Assembly (NCBI GenBank): GCA_031308135.1
Contig: JAHLJT010009419.1
Coordinates: 182,978,856-183,042,855, forward strand
DNA length: 64,000 bases
Direction: 5' to 3'
DNA from: Acheta domesticus
Lineage: Eukaryota > Arthropoda > Insecta > Orthoptera > Gryllidae
Position numbers and translations under genes: made by a program. The notes beneath the pieces are model-generated. The model was given only the letters and a program-made list of their open reading frames with translations. It was not told the origin of the DNA and searched no databases. Each line of letters starts with the position of its first letter. Within the stretch, counting starts at the first letter, position 1. Of the stretch, positions 22,336 through 34,199 are shown in pieces.

Positions 22336-22559
22336 TTACAAACGTTTGGGGGTGAAGAGACGTTGATAAAATATATTTCCAATAGACATATATACTCGTA
22401 TATTGTAGCAAGAAATGGATCAATGGGTATGTTCCATTGGATATGTTCCAATGGGACATATAACGAAGAGTGACGCATATGACATTTGCTCCTAATTTTT
22501 TTTCGTGAATCGGCCTCTATGGACCACCCGAACGTGCTTTTATGCACGTAAGACATTGT

Positions 22560-22840
22560 TTGGGGGAGGGATCAGCATTTCTGCCGAGTCCATTTTTACA
22601 CCCCATGGTTGTTAACCGTGGGGGGTATGGAAGATGAATTGATGATTGTGAGGGGTGAGAGGTCGACACACACATACAAACACAAATACACCCTTGTCCG
22701 AGGCGGGACTCGAATACGGGAGGCGATCCTGCGGCTCGACATCGCCACGGCACTACTGTCTGACGACTGCTGCCTATACTGCCTACTGCCTGTACAAACG
22801 ATCTCGGCCACGGGGCCAACATTTGCCCCTGATATTGAAA
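22560..22840 (-). mobile_element. tRNA-derived SINE, minus strand
   Basis: On the minus strand GCCGTGGCGATGTCGAGCCG precedes CCGTATTCGAGTCCCGCC, a good B box. A CA-rich piece and GGTTAACAACCATGG-type body follow. It is GC-richer than the flanks. Confidence 0.55.
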
Positions 22841-22919
22841 CAACTCTTTACCTGCAGATATTTGTAGGTCATGTTCTGACAGTCAAGGATATTTCATGTC
22901 CTTGACAAGCACCTGTGCA

Positions 22920-23950
22920 TATGGAGTTGCCTAACATTTAGAGGCAAAATATAACATAAAATTCTGCCATTGGCAAAAACTGAGTATTTTTTACCCCCTT
23001 TCACGTGTTACAAATTAGACAAATATTTATTATTTCTGCAAGTAGGATTTTGAAATCAGAACATTGCTATTTACTTACAATAAAGTTACAATAATATAAT
23101 TTAAAATTGTTTTGATAATAATAATAACAAAAATAATAGCAATAATTTCATATCTTTGAGTACTCCATACACTCGTTATTTTAAAAACACCACAAATCAC
23201 ATTATTTTATTTTTACCCAATTAGAATAATAAACAATAGAAAACACGAGATAACTACATTAAATATAAAAATAAATATAAATGTTAATCTGTACCATACA
23301 TAAATATTTTAAAGCATTAAACAAGTGGTTTTCCAACTCTCTACACTTCACTTCAGGACACTACATGGCACGTCCTTTCTTCCTCTTTCTATACATTCAC
23401 TCCACTTCACTGCATGACCCATCCCTATAAAACAACAACGACATTAATAATCATTAGATTATGCATTAACAACAACCATAGTCAATGATAAGTAACAATA
23501 ATGACTGCAAACACTAAGAAGCCTTCTGTGTGAACAGTAACCTGAATCACAGTGATCCGCTGAAAGTAGATAATATGGCCGCCACATAAGTGCGATGAAA
23601 GTAGATAATTAACCAGGCTATCGAACCTGGAGTTACACCTCAGCTGGGATGGAAGTTGTGTTCTTGACCCTCAAAGGTGCTGAAAGGTCGTAAAATCGGT
23701 ATACGTCAACTTGAACTTTTTGGTTAACGAGAACAATAGGTATTCTAAATACGTTTGATGACAATATTGTACGGAACATATCAATTGCCTATACTTGGGA
23801 TTATTGTCTTCTCCCGGTACTACACCCCGGACCAAAAACCCTTCTATTCCCTTCTGAGTCCTTCAAATCCACCGAGGATCAGCGTTCCAGCGGTCTGCGG
23901 TGTAAGCCCTTGTCGATTTTGATGCATCATTGCGGTATTAAAATGCACGA
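22920..23950. other. AT-rich DNA with a tRNA-like scrap
   Basis: Mostly unassigned. Near 23610-23630 the minus strand reads CCAGGTTCGATAGCCTGG, resembling a T arm with B box. GAAAGTAGATAAT occurs twice (about 23560 and 23598). No gene is supported. Confidence 0.4.
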
Positions 23951-24109
23951 GGAATGACTGCAATTTTGGCACCTAGGGACGCAGGTATAATCAGATGGCT
24001 CGTGCTTCACAATATTAAATATCCCTTACAGAACATCGATGATGCGATTAACTCGCAACTAGACGCCAGAGAGAGTACTCGACGAACGCTCTTTGATTTC
24101 AAACTGATT

Positions 24110-24142
24110 CCACACACACACACACACACACATACACACACA

Positions 24143-24200
<58 letters not shown>
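24110..24200. repeat. (CA)n then (TG)n/(TA)n microsatellite
   Basis: ACACAC to about 24143, then TGTGTG and about 26 TA units. Confidence 0.95.
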
Positions 24201-24204
<4 letters not shown>

Positions 24205-24416
24205 GGCAACATCCGGAATACTGAATTACATAAAATGTAAAGAATGATACGTTAAATACTTAAGAAACAATATTACGTTCATCTTTTGATTTGTTCATCC
24301 GTGAAACCGAAGCAAGAGCCGACACTGTATTGCAGTGAGTAATTCATTATTAATATCCTTATTGCATAATATTCATGACTATATCATTCTTATTTTAAAA
24401 GCATACAAAAGTTCCG

Positions 24417-24660
24417 TTGGGCGTCAGTGGAGGCGAACAAAGGCAGCCCGGTCAGCAGAGAGCGCGCGGCGCGAGCGCCCGCCTCCCAAGGCGGGCCGTG
24501 CGGCGAGGGCGCGTGCACCCAGGAGCCCCTGCGCAGCAGAAAAACGAGCAGCGCGCCGCGCCGCGCCGGCGGCAAGGGTCGGGGACGCCACCGCCGCCGC
24601 CTCGCCCGCCGCCCACCCGCACAATGCACGGCCCGCACGGCCCCGAATTGGCCCGCGGCG
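24417..24660. other. GC-rich island
   Basis: An abrupt CpG-dense block between AT-rich flanks merges on its right with the 172-bp tandem repeat. The overlapping Ala/Arg/Pro-rich frames on both strands are compositional. Confidence 0.55.
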
Positions 24661-25102
24661 CAGGTTTACCAACTTTTGCCTAGGTGAAATTGGGACTCAG
24701 ATCCAACTACCTGAGGGGTAAATTTTGGAAAACTAAGGGCAAAATAATGCAATTTTAGGTACACCACTGTCCACCCGCAAAATGCACGGCCCGTACGGCC
24801 CCGAATTGGCCCGCGGCGCAGGTTTACCAACTTTTGTCTAGGTGAAATCGGGACTCAGATCCAACTACCTGAGGGGACGAGGGTCCGGGGTAAATTTTGG
24901 AAAACTAAGGGCAAAATAATGCAATTTTAGGTACACCACTGTCCACCCGCAAAATGCACGGCCCGTACGGCCCCGAATTGGCCCGCGGCGCAGGTTTACC
25001 AACTTTTGTCTAGGTGAAATCGGGACCCAGGTCCAACCACCTGAGAGGACGCGGGTCCGGGGTAAATTTTGGAAAATTAAGGGCAAAATAATGCAATTTA
25101 AG
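24605..25102. repeat. Tandem repeat, ~172-bp unit, 3 copies
   Basis: Each unit starts CACCCGCA(A)AATGCACGGCC, passes through CCGAATTGGCCCGCGGCGCA and ACCAACTTTTG(T/C)CTAGGTG, and ends GGGCAAAATAATGCAATTT. Equivalent bases lie at 24625, 24783 and 24955; unit 1 lacks about 14 bp (GACGAGGGTCCG region). Units are nearly identical by eye, suggesting recent amplification. Confidence 0.9.
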
Positions 25103-25344
25103 GCATTTTCTTTGCCTTCATGCTTGGAATACAAAAAACTTTAAATTATTATTGTAACCCATCGTCGACCTACCTCCCTGTTTGGTAGCTTGCCCGGCTG
25201 CGAAAATATAATCGTTTTCCCCGCTGCTGAACGGCCTTTTATTATAATAAAATTCATCACCGATAGCTTTTAGCTTGGTACTGTTACATTATAAAAATCA
25301 ATTTTATAAACAATACTTTTTAAATGAAAAGTCTAAAATACCGG

Positions 25345-25442
25345 GATAATTGCCGTCCCGACAAGATTACTGCCGGGACGCGGGACAAATTCAAAAAATC
25401 GGAATTGTCCCGACAAAATCGGGACGGTTGGCAACTCTGCCT
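25345..25442. mobile_element. hAT-like terminal sequence, orphan
   Basis: On the minus strand it reads CAGAGTTGCCAACCGTCCCG then ATTTTGTCGGGACAATTCC with further GTCCCG words. This resembles hAT-type ends (CAGNGTTGCCAAC) with subterminal repeats. No partner end or transposase was found. Confidence 0.35.
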
Positions 25443-25484
25443 CGGCTGCACAATGCACCACGCCTCGCGCGCGCCTCGACCGGC

Positions 25485-25990
25485 TGAGGCGGCTCAGTGC
25501 ATCAACGGATGGCACTGAAGGGCCTCTGAACGAGACGACATAGGGTTCGAGTCCCGACAGTGGTAAGGTTTTTGACAATGGCTCGAGAGCTAAGTCAATA
25601 TCAGCCATTGTTTGGAGGAGAATTCTAGCAGCTAGCTTCTCTGATTGGTACTTTTCCGTGGTTTCTCCGATCAACATCAGGCGAAAGCCGGATATGTACC
25701 CTTGTTGCACTCGATGCGCGATCTTTCCTTCCCTTTCCCTGCCCCATTCTCACCTTACTTACACACACTCACACTTACACGCACCGCACGGCCACACTTG
25801 TCGGGAAACCGATCGGGAGCTTAGAGCTTCTTCCGGCTTGGACGGTGTGCTGCTGTTGGGAGATACCTGAATGGGGAAGACCACGGAAGCCAACATGTAA
25901 GTCGGCGCACAGATCTCACCATCCAGCAGAGGAAGAACACCGCCACCTCCCGTGACGAAACATTCACTAGACAAGATCTGTGACCCCCGC
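25485..25990 (+). mobile_element. Long tRNA-headed SINE
   Basis: The best head of the family: GGCGGCTCAGTGCATCAACG (A-box region) and GGGTTCGAGTCCCGACAG (B box). The body follows: GGAGGAGAATTCTAGCAGCT, TTTCCGTGGTTTCTCCGATC, ATGCGCGATCTTTCC and CCGATCGGGAGCTTAGAGC. This copy shows that the body and the tRNA-like head belong to one unit. Confidence 0.75.
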
Positions 25991-26004
25991 CCTCACCGCA
26001 CCAA

Positions 26005-26025
26005 CGGCAGCAGCAGCAGCAGTAC
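26005..26025. repeat. Short CAG repeat
   Basis: GGCAGCAGCAGCAGCAGTAC, five to six CAG units. Confidence 0.8.
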
Positions 26026-26118
26026 CGGCGATGCACTCGCGTCACAGGCGCCACACTCGTCCCTCACGGACTAGAACTTTTTTCCTCAACATTTAAACTT
26101 TTTCTTTAGCTATTAACT

Positions 26119-26119
<1 letters not shown>

Positions 26120-26157
<38 letters not shown>
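26120..26157. repeat. (TC)n microsatellite
   Basis: About 18 TC units. Confidence 0.95.
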
Positions 26158-26159
<2 letters not shown>

Positions 26160-26160
<1 letters not shown>

Positions 26161-27340
26161 TGAACCTTTAACTTTTTGTTATTTTTTTAAAAATTTTTTT
26201 AAATATTTCTCTTTAATTGTTAACTGTTGTATTAGAAATTGTATTTGAAAAAGTCTGAATAAAAATATCTCTTTGCAGGATTAATGACTAAATCAGTCGA
26301 CACGCCTAAACAAACGTGAAATAATAAGTCACGAGTACGTGAACGTAGACATTAAAAAAAGTCAATAGATTTTATACTGCGCATTCTCTCGCGCGAAAAG
26401 TTCCCCAGCGCGGCAGACGACAAGTTGCCTTGTTCCCTGCTCGTGCAAAGCTCCTCTCTGTGAATGAGGAAGAGGAAGGTCAGTCAAGACGGAATCAAAA
26501 GTAATTTTCCGTTTTATGATATCCAAGAATATTTTGTTTTCTTTTGATTACTATCACCTTCTATTATTGATATGATTATTTGATTAACTCATTCATTCAT
26601 AAAATATTTTACAAATGAAATGGTTTACATTTTTCTGCCGCAGAATATTAAAGGGAAACATTCATGCTAGATAGTAAACGCGGTTTGAGTTACGAAAAAC
26701 ACATAATTTCCTCTCCGCTATGTTTGCTTGTCTCAGGAAATTAAAGAAAACCTAAACAAAAATTATACACCACATTACGTTTCAAACCATTAAAAATTCA
26801 ACAAATTTTAAAAACCTTTCGCATCTTCATGTTTATCCTTTTTCAACAAGTACGTGCATCATGTGAATACTTGTTATTACTTTCCTGAGAAAATGTGGCA
26901 TACATGTGTCCATCCATGCTTTACTCGATTCACACGATGTTCTCCCCACGGCGGATGTGCTAAGAATTTACTTGGACGATTTAGGATCAATGCAAGTAGC
27001 AGAAATTGCAACCGCTAAAAACACATCTAAAATGTATTCGATATATTTTACACTTTAGAGTCATTCATGTCTCTACAATCGATACATACTTGCGTGCAAT
27101 CGATGCAGGAGACCGCCATTGAAGTCTCATTACGTTTGCCATGTTTTCAGTTGCGTACACTTTGTTTACAGTTGAACCTTACTGAATGTCACTGCAATAA
27201 ATGGGTAACTAATTACTTGTTCCATTAACCCGGAAGGGTTGAGGAATACGTAAACACGACAAAAACATATATTTTCTCGCGTTATTTGTAACGGCTCCAT
27301 TATACACTATTACTTGACCAGCAAAGTGTTCCAACAAGAA
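26160..27340. other. AT-rich DNA, nothing recognised
   Basis: No gene, RNA or repeat can be supported. Confidence 0.4.
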
Positions 27341-27344
27341 ATTA

Positions 27345-27425
27345 TTTTTTCCACGGTGGGATTCGAATCCATGTTCTTAGTTCTAGCATACCATTCACAT
27401 TCTCCCACAACACCAACTATACAAG
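27345..27425 (-). other. tRNA-like / SINE head remnant, minus strand
   Basis: The minus strand reads ATGGATTCGAATCCCACC, a perfect B-box-type T arm. The expected acceptor and D arms are not seen, so it is a decayed tRNA-derived repeat and not a tRNA gene. Confidence 0.4.
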
Positions 27426-27449
27426 TAAAATCTTCCCAAAACCTCAAAA

Positions 27450-28470
27450 AGAAGGTTGAACATTTTCATTGAATTTTCAAAGTTTCAGATTTTCAATTAC
27501 ATAATTTTAAGGTCTACTAATTTTAAAGAACATTGTGAAGAAATAAGTATCTTGAATATTATAGTTAAAGGGAAAAGGCAAAATAAATTTGAACTAGCTT
27601 TTCGAAAATGCAGAGTGTTACACAAAACTGAAACCTGCGCCAATTTGATAAGTATTCTTTGCTCTTATTCGAAAAAAAATAAAGAAGACAATTTAAGCCA
27701 TTTTTCAGAATATTTTGTTTTAAATGCTTATATTTCAAGAAAAAATTAGGCGAAAGCTATTTATATTTTCAAAAAAATTAGAGATTTCATATTTAAAAAG
27801 CTATTTTATTAATAAAAATATCCATTACTAATTTTTTAGTTTTGCAATGTTAAACGTTTGCAAGATTCAAAAATACAGAGTTCACCAAAAAAGGAACCGA
27901 CGTAATTTTCGAAAGCGTTCGAGAAAGAAAATAAAGTTTGAAATCGTTTTCGAGAAAATCCTGTTTTTAAAGTTGAGTGTCTATTTCATACACAATAAAG
28001 CAAAAACTTGATATTTTCGAAAAATTGGGTGATTTTTAGATGTCTAACTTTGACGAACAGGCTTCGTTAAAAACAAAATATTTTCAAAATTGTAGTTGCA
28101 AGAAGTCGCCGAAAACGTTTTGAACTATGGCAATTTTCCAAATTTCAGAGAGTTCAATGGAAACTAGACCTGTGCCATGTTTCAAAGCATTCTTTGCAGT
28201 ACATAACGAAAAAGTTTAATAAAAAGAATTATTGCCATTTTTGAGAAAATTTTGAACATGTTATCGAGATAGTGAACTAAAATTAAGAAAATATATTGTA
28301 GTAACAATAACAAAAACAAACGTCCAGATAGATTAATAAATAAAAATTTGTGAAGAAATCGTATATATGGTTTGGGCACTAGCGTTGGCCACAAGCAGAA
28401 TAGGAAGACGTTTTGCCGTGAAATAATCATTCGGTATCAAGGATCCACAAAACGCGGAATCTGCTTAAGA
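27450..28470. repeat. Degenerate dispersed repeat, copy 1
   Basis: Repeating words such as CAATTTTC-CAAATTTCAGAGAG, TTGAGAAAATTTTGAA and GGTATCAAGGATCCACAAAACGCGGAATCTG recur at 55.1-56.0 kb in the same order. It contains no stable coding frame; the open frames at 27456-27749 and 28182-28430 are part of this repeat. Confidence 0.5.
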
Positions 28471-29089
28471 ATCTGCTTAAGATATGACCCGAAACACAAA
28501 AAAATACCGACTTCCCAGAAATCACCCACCATACTTACTACATTGACTTAGCGACTTTAGATTAGAATATAAGTTGGAGGAAGTGGGTGCCAACCCTAAC
28601 TTAAATACCCCACGTAATGGAAGCATTGCAGTCAGGGACTTTTCCTTGGCTGGTGACTGGCATGCGTGCGTACAGTTTAAGTTTGTGCCAACTCCTTGTC
28701 TAGCGGCAAAAGAAAATGCATTGAGAGCCTACGCAAGCGAGCTCGACCCCGTATTTCTTATTTAAAAGCTATTACATTGCGTTTCCAATGCGCGATTTGT
28801 TTCTAATGCGCGAATTTATATTGCATATTTTGCGTGGCATTATCATCAGTGTCTTGTAATACGAGAAACAACTCTCCAGTTACGCAGAAAATGTGGGTCT
28901 TAACGAGTGGATAAAATTCTTCTGAAAGGAAAAATTTCTGGAAAAGAAAACTTCCTGACAACAGCGTCTTATCGAAAGTAGCAAAAATTGTGAGAGGTAA
29001 GCTATTAATGTCACAATATTATTGAATGTAATAAGAATTAGACCATATAACGTGTCTGTTGTCATTGTTATTTTTTCTTACTATGTTAG

Positions 29090-29240
29090 AGGGACATCAT
29101 ACAACGGTGGCTATTTTTTCATAACATATGAAAAGAAAAGGAATAGCAAAAATCTGTTACCATGTCACGTCAGAAATGTGGAAAAATTCAATGGAAGAAG
29201 GTTATGTAGAATTGTTGATATTGCAGAAACTTATCCTTAA
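29090..29240 (+). CDS. Candidate last coding exon of an unknown host gene
   Basis: A pyrimidine-rich stretch (TTGTTATTTTTTCTTACTATGTTAG, 29065-29089) looks like a good 3' splice site. After it an open frame of 50 codons runs to TAA (29238-29240). It is hydrophilic and mixed in composition, ending HVRNVEKFNGRRLCRIVDIA then ETYP. I do not recognise the family. What follows is a 3.6-kb C-poor stretch typical of a long 3' UTR. No upstream exon was found in the window. It could equally be chance; the case rests on splice signal plus frame plus downstream composition. Confidence 0.3.
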
Positions 29241-31192
29241 ACACTTGTCACCTTGTAGTAGCTACCCACAATCATATTAAAAGTACATGTTGGTCCCCAG
29301 TGATTTTTAGAATGTGAGTGCCGAAATTACTGGATTGGGAATTTAAGACAATTTTTTTAAATTGAAAAATTCTCTCATTTTTCAGTCAGTCGTTCCTAAC
29401 AGAACTTTATTTTGTTTGGTTCAAGAACATATGAAGTGTAAACAAAGTGAACATGCAAAGTGAAATAAGTGAATAAGCAATAAGGTTTACTGTGATATTG
29501 ATACACTTGTGACAAATATGTACATATTAAGTTCTATATGCATTAAGTTCTCATTGTCTTATCATTATCATATCAACATTAAACATATCATTAAGCTCTC
29601 TAAGCATGTACTTCAATATTGCAAATGTGCCCAAAAATAAAAAGCCTTGCATCAAAGCAACAAGGAAAAATCTAATTAAGAGTACAAGTTAATTTAATTT
29701 AAAATTAATTTATTTCAACATTACTCATATTATTGTTAGCCGTTCCTGTCAGTGCTTCAGTTTTTCTGTTCAGATGAAATACGGTTGCTTAGTGAATTAA
29801 GTGAATATGCTTTTAATGAGTTAACATATGAGTGAAACATATATTACATTACTACTTGTTTCAGATATGCAATTATGGCCTTCTGAACATTGACATGGGA
29901 GTCAATAATATTTAATGTTCATGACCGATGGGCTATGTTATTTGGTGGCAATTAAATTTATTTTTTATGTCTGTGTTTACTTTTTGTTCAATTGTACATA
30001 ATTTTCCAGGATATTGAATGCTTTGTATACATATTTTTCTGGAGATACGAATTCAATTACGATAATTATCATTTAGATTTGAAAAAATATGTGGAATAAA
30101 ATTGCAAATTCGTTAAGTATGTAGTTATTTTTAAAATAAATTTGTGTTAAAAGAAATAATTGCATCATTTTGTTTTAAATAGAATCATTTCCTGAAGCTT
30201 TGTGAATATTCAAATTTTGTGAAGGGACCAAGTAATGTGGAAAAGAGAAAAAAAAACTCAATTTCTGCATTACACGTTTAATCTGATTTCATTATTGAAA
30301 ATTGATATTGGGAGATTCTGATGTAAACTGTTGTTTAATATTGGATCAGGAGAATAACATTTTGTTAATGTTGGGGTTATTTGTGCAATATAATTTTGAA
30401 ATTTTTCTAATTCATATTGGTTTACACGTACTTTCATAGTTCATGTTAACTTCTTAGTTTTTCTTGGAGGAGTTTGTTGCCAAAAAGTCTTAGATTATGA
30501 TTGAATTTAATAAGATTTAAGTAATATGTAGGAAGAGATACAGTATGAATGGGAAGGTTTTAGGTGTGTGTTTGAATGTGTAATGAGTAAGGATCTAGAA
30601 ATGTTTTAGTTAATGTTTCTGTTTCTATATATTTTTTTAGTATTATCTATTTATTGTTTTTTGGGAAATTAAAATTTGAATTTATGTAAGTACGTTACAT
30701 ATTCCAGTTTATACAAATGTTATGAAGGCAATAATTCATTTTTAATAGTGAAGAATTAAAACATTTTAATAAAATGATAAAAATCAAATTCAGAAAGTGA
30801 AGATTGAAAGCATTGTAAACTTACATTTTTTGTAATAAATGAACTTAAAATATTTGGTATTATAATTTTTTGATTAGAGTAATAAGTTTGTTTGAACGGA
30901 GTACATATGACTAAATTATTTTGAATGATAGATTTGTTGCAAATGAATACCTTGAGGATTTGATGAGTTGCATCTCCAAGAAGTGTTTTTGTTTTTGAAA
31001 TCTCCTAAGTGTGTCACTGGATTAGAAGATTGAAAAATTGGATTATAAATTTGAGAAGGAATTGGTGTGTTTGGGGGTTTACAAATTGAATATAGAGAGT
31101 AAATAGTGTTACTTAATTTAATTTGTAAAGCTATAATTATAAAATATTAGATATAGACAAAAATATTTGTTGATGGAATATAGAATTCACTG

Positions 31193-31216
31193 TTATTATT
31201 ATTATTATTATTATTG
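31193..31216. repeat. (ATT)n microsatellite
   Basis: About eight TTA/ATT units. Confidence 0.9.
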
Positions 31217-31767
31217 CTACACCACAGAAGCATGGTCAGAAATTTTATCATTTCTATAAATGTTATAATATTTTAAGAACAGTTTTTCTTCAGGGATTAG
31301 ATGTGTTTTAGAAATACATCCCATACCAATATAAAGAAAGAACGGGGATGAAAAAGATTTCGTTGTCATTTTAGACCATTAGAATTCAAATTTTATTAGT
31401 GTAATAGTATTTGTATTAATAGACATTAAAAAGTGAAGGAAGAATGTTTTGTAATAAAGTCATAATTTGTGGGATAATTGTAGAAATAATTTCTTGAACT
31501 ATGTTGGAAATTAAAGATGTATAATTTGAAGAAGAAAAGTTTTGTTTTAATGTAGCAGAGTAAGATAATATAGATTATGTGTCATTGTATGTTGGAGATG
31601 TCGCAGTATATTTGTATTTTAAATAGAATTGGTATGTTGAAAGGTTTGTGAGAAGCAGAATGCAAATTTTTATTTATTAACATTTTTCCAAACTTTCTTT
31701 TGTTTGTTATGCTTTGAAGAACATTATTCGTTGAATGTTACTATTTTCTCAAATATTGTTCTTTTGT

Positions 31768-31884
31768 AAAAAAAATGCCTTTTTACTGAATTTATCGTGA
31801 ACTGGACATTAGATACTACAGTACACATTAGATGCAGAATCTAATGTTCAGTTCATTAAAAATTCAGTAAAAAGGCATTTTTTT
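31768..31884. mobile_element. Foldback MITE, ~117 bp
   Basis: AAAAATGCCTTTTTACTGAATTT, GTGAACTGGACATTAGAT on the left mirrors ATCTAATGTTCAGTTCATT, AATTCAGTAAAAAGGCATTT on the right over about 45 bp per arm with few mismatches. The loop region GTACACATTAGATGCAG is short. The ends are A/T-rich, so the target duplication cannot be read. Confidence 0.75.
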
Positions 31885-33299
31885 CATTGTTCCAGGATTG
31901 CAGTGTTTAAAGGAATATTTTTCATTTTATAAAATTGGAATTATTTCTACATTATCACTATTGCGAAATTCAATACCTCCATTATTTTGTCATATCTTTC
32001 TGTATACATGCTAGAAATTGGTCCTCAGCCGTTATACTGATTAGGAGAATGTGTTTCAAGTAATTTATAGAGTCAACCAAATTGCTGGATGCTTATTTTA
32101 ATGAAAATTTTTAAAAAACCCAATTTAGGATTAACTAAATATTTTATTTATGTATTTTTATATATGGTAATGTTATAATGGTAGCATATTTATTTCTTTG
32201 TTTTCCCTGGTGTTCTCCAATCGCGTAAGATAAATGCAAGAATGAAATGTATGTTTGTAAGCCCAGGGGCAATTAGGAACTAAAATTCTTGTAAAAATTC
32301 AATGATAAAAGTGAAGATAATTGCTGTGGACCATTGTTCAATGACTGCCCTTGCAATTTGTTAAAATCTAACCCACCTGTTGTGCATAAGTCATTCTTTT
32401 ACTAAACCTTTTAAGTTAAATGAATTCAGGTATCCGGTTCACTAAATTTCAAACATTTGTGATTTCTGTACAATGAATACGTTCATTCTTTTGATAAGCT
32501 CTCATCACAGTCATATGTTAATGTTATGTGTATAAAATCATTATGATACAGACATTTCGAGTCAGTGAAGTATAATTTTATTTTATTACACAGCATATTG
32601 CTTCAAAATTAAAGCTATTTTGAGCCTTGGATTTAATTTCATCTTTATTCCATAAATCCTCTGATTATGGCATTTATATTAGTTTTTATTATAAATGAGA
32701 TTGTACTATTTCATATATTCTTCAGTTTAAACAAGATTAAGGAAATTGTGAAGATTTTATTTCCATATGAAAATTATAAATTAAATTATTACCATGTACT
32801 TTTTGCGATTTATCAGTCAAAAAACATAAATAAAATGATCTCAGCAAATCTGCCTTTCTGAAGGACACTACGTGCATTTAAACACGCCGCGTCGGTATCT
32901 TTTGCGTTTAATTTCGATGAGGTTGGCAGTGCCGAAACTCCGCCATGTTGAATTTTTAGGGTCTTTTCTTACGTGGAGAGACCTATACCCAACGTAATAG
33001 AAGAAGTAATTGACTACACAAAGGTGCAAGATTTATCCTCTTATGCGGCACAATACAAGATTTTCGGTCGGAAAATCACCACTTTCCTCTGTAGCATTAA
33101 ACTACTTTTTCTTTATTACGTGAGTACGTAGTAGGCGAGGAAACAGCAATTGGTCATACAAATATTGGGATTGAAATATTATTTAAGTTTCCAGAAATGA
33201 AAAACCGTTGCATTTACCCCCAACTTATCCCTAGTTCATCTGAAATACCCATGTTAAGGGTTTGAGATCGTCTGAAAACAATTCGGCCAGCTCTGCAAC

Positions 33300-33490
33300 A
33301 ACTCCATCTGAAAACCCTTCGTTAGGCGCGCAGCGAGTGGGAGGAAGTGACAAAAACGCTTTCCAGCGGCGCCGACGGGAGCCGCGAGCGCGGGCGGCGC
33401 TGACGGCGCGGGGGAGGGGGGAACAGGTGCGGGAACAAGAGATGTGGCGCGCGCCTCCGCTCGACCGGACCGGGCCGCAAAGGCCCGCGG
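33300..33490. other. GC-rich lead-in to the minisatellite
   Basis: CpG-dense, non-repetitive DNA with GCGGCGCTGACGGCGCGGG. It is part of one island with the following repeat. Confidence 0.5.
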
Positions 33491-33494
33491 CCAT

Positions 33495-34125
33495 TGACCG
33501 ACGCCGCCCATCACCCCACCCCGCCCCTCCCCACCCCGCCGCGCCCCGCTCCGCTCAACCCGCCCTGGCCTGCTATACCCGCCCCGCCCCTCCTCCCCAT
33601 CCTCCGCCCCGCCCCGCCACGCCATCCCCGCCCCGCCACGCCCCGCCACGCCCCGCCACGCCACGCCACGCCACGCCACGCCACGCCCCTCCACGCCCCG
33701 CCACTTCCCGCCACGCCACGCCACGCCCGGCCCCGCCACGGCACGTCCCGCCACGCCGCGCCCCGCCACGCCACGCCACGCCCCGCCACGCCCCGCCAAG
33801 CCCCGCCAAGCTCCACCGCGCCCCGCCACGCCCCGCCAGGCCACGCCACGCCAGGCCACGCCACGCCACGCCACGCCCCGCCACGCCACGTCACGTCACT
33901 TCTCGCCACGCCACGTCCTGCCCTGCCACGCCACCCCACGCCCCGGCCCGCCACGCCGCGCCCTGTCCCGCTACACCACGCACCTCCCCTCCTCGCCCCG
34001 CCCCGCTTCGCTTCACCCGGCCCGCAGCCCCGTTGTGCCTTTCCCCTCCTCGCCCCGTCGCGCCCTTCCCTGCCCTGCCCCTCCTCGCCCCACCCCATCC
34101 CTGCGCCCCCGCTCCGTCAGGCTGC
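33495..34125. repeat. CCACG/CCCCG pentamer minisatellite
   Basis: About 630 bp is built of 5-bp words CCACG and CCCCG, for example GCCACGCCACGCCACGCC, with occasional variants and longer composite periods. It has no A-rich interruptions. Open frames on all six strands/frames are Pro/Arg/His or Gly/Ala/Trp-rich products of the repeat and not genes. Confidence 0.9.
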
Positions 34126-34199
34126 ATCCGCCGGCTGCAGCTTCTGAGGTCTCCGAGATCGCTCTTGGGTTTCCGGTCAGCTGAATCCAGTCGGTGAAC

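Larger units (their letters stand above)
29241..32850 (+). other. Possible long 3' UTR, C-poor
   Basis: The plus strand is rich in A, T and G but notably poor in C, especially 29.9-31.7 kb, and largely free of mobile elements except a hairpin at 31.77 kb. An AATAAA at 32829-32834 lies near where the composition changes. This would fit a transcribed terminal exon, but a long intron is also possible. Confidence 0.3.

Noticed and set aside
33254..34197. Long open frames (up to ~310 codons) on both strands
   Set aside because: They are translations of the CCACG/CCCCG array in several frames; no start or domain evidence.
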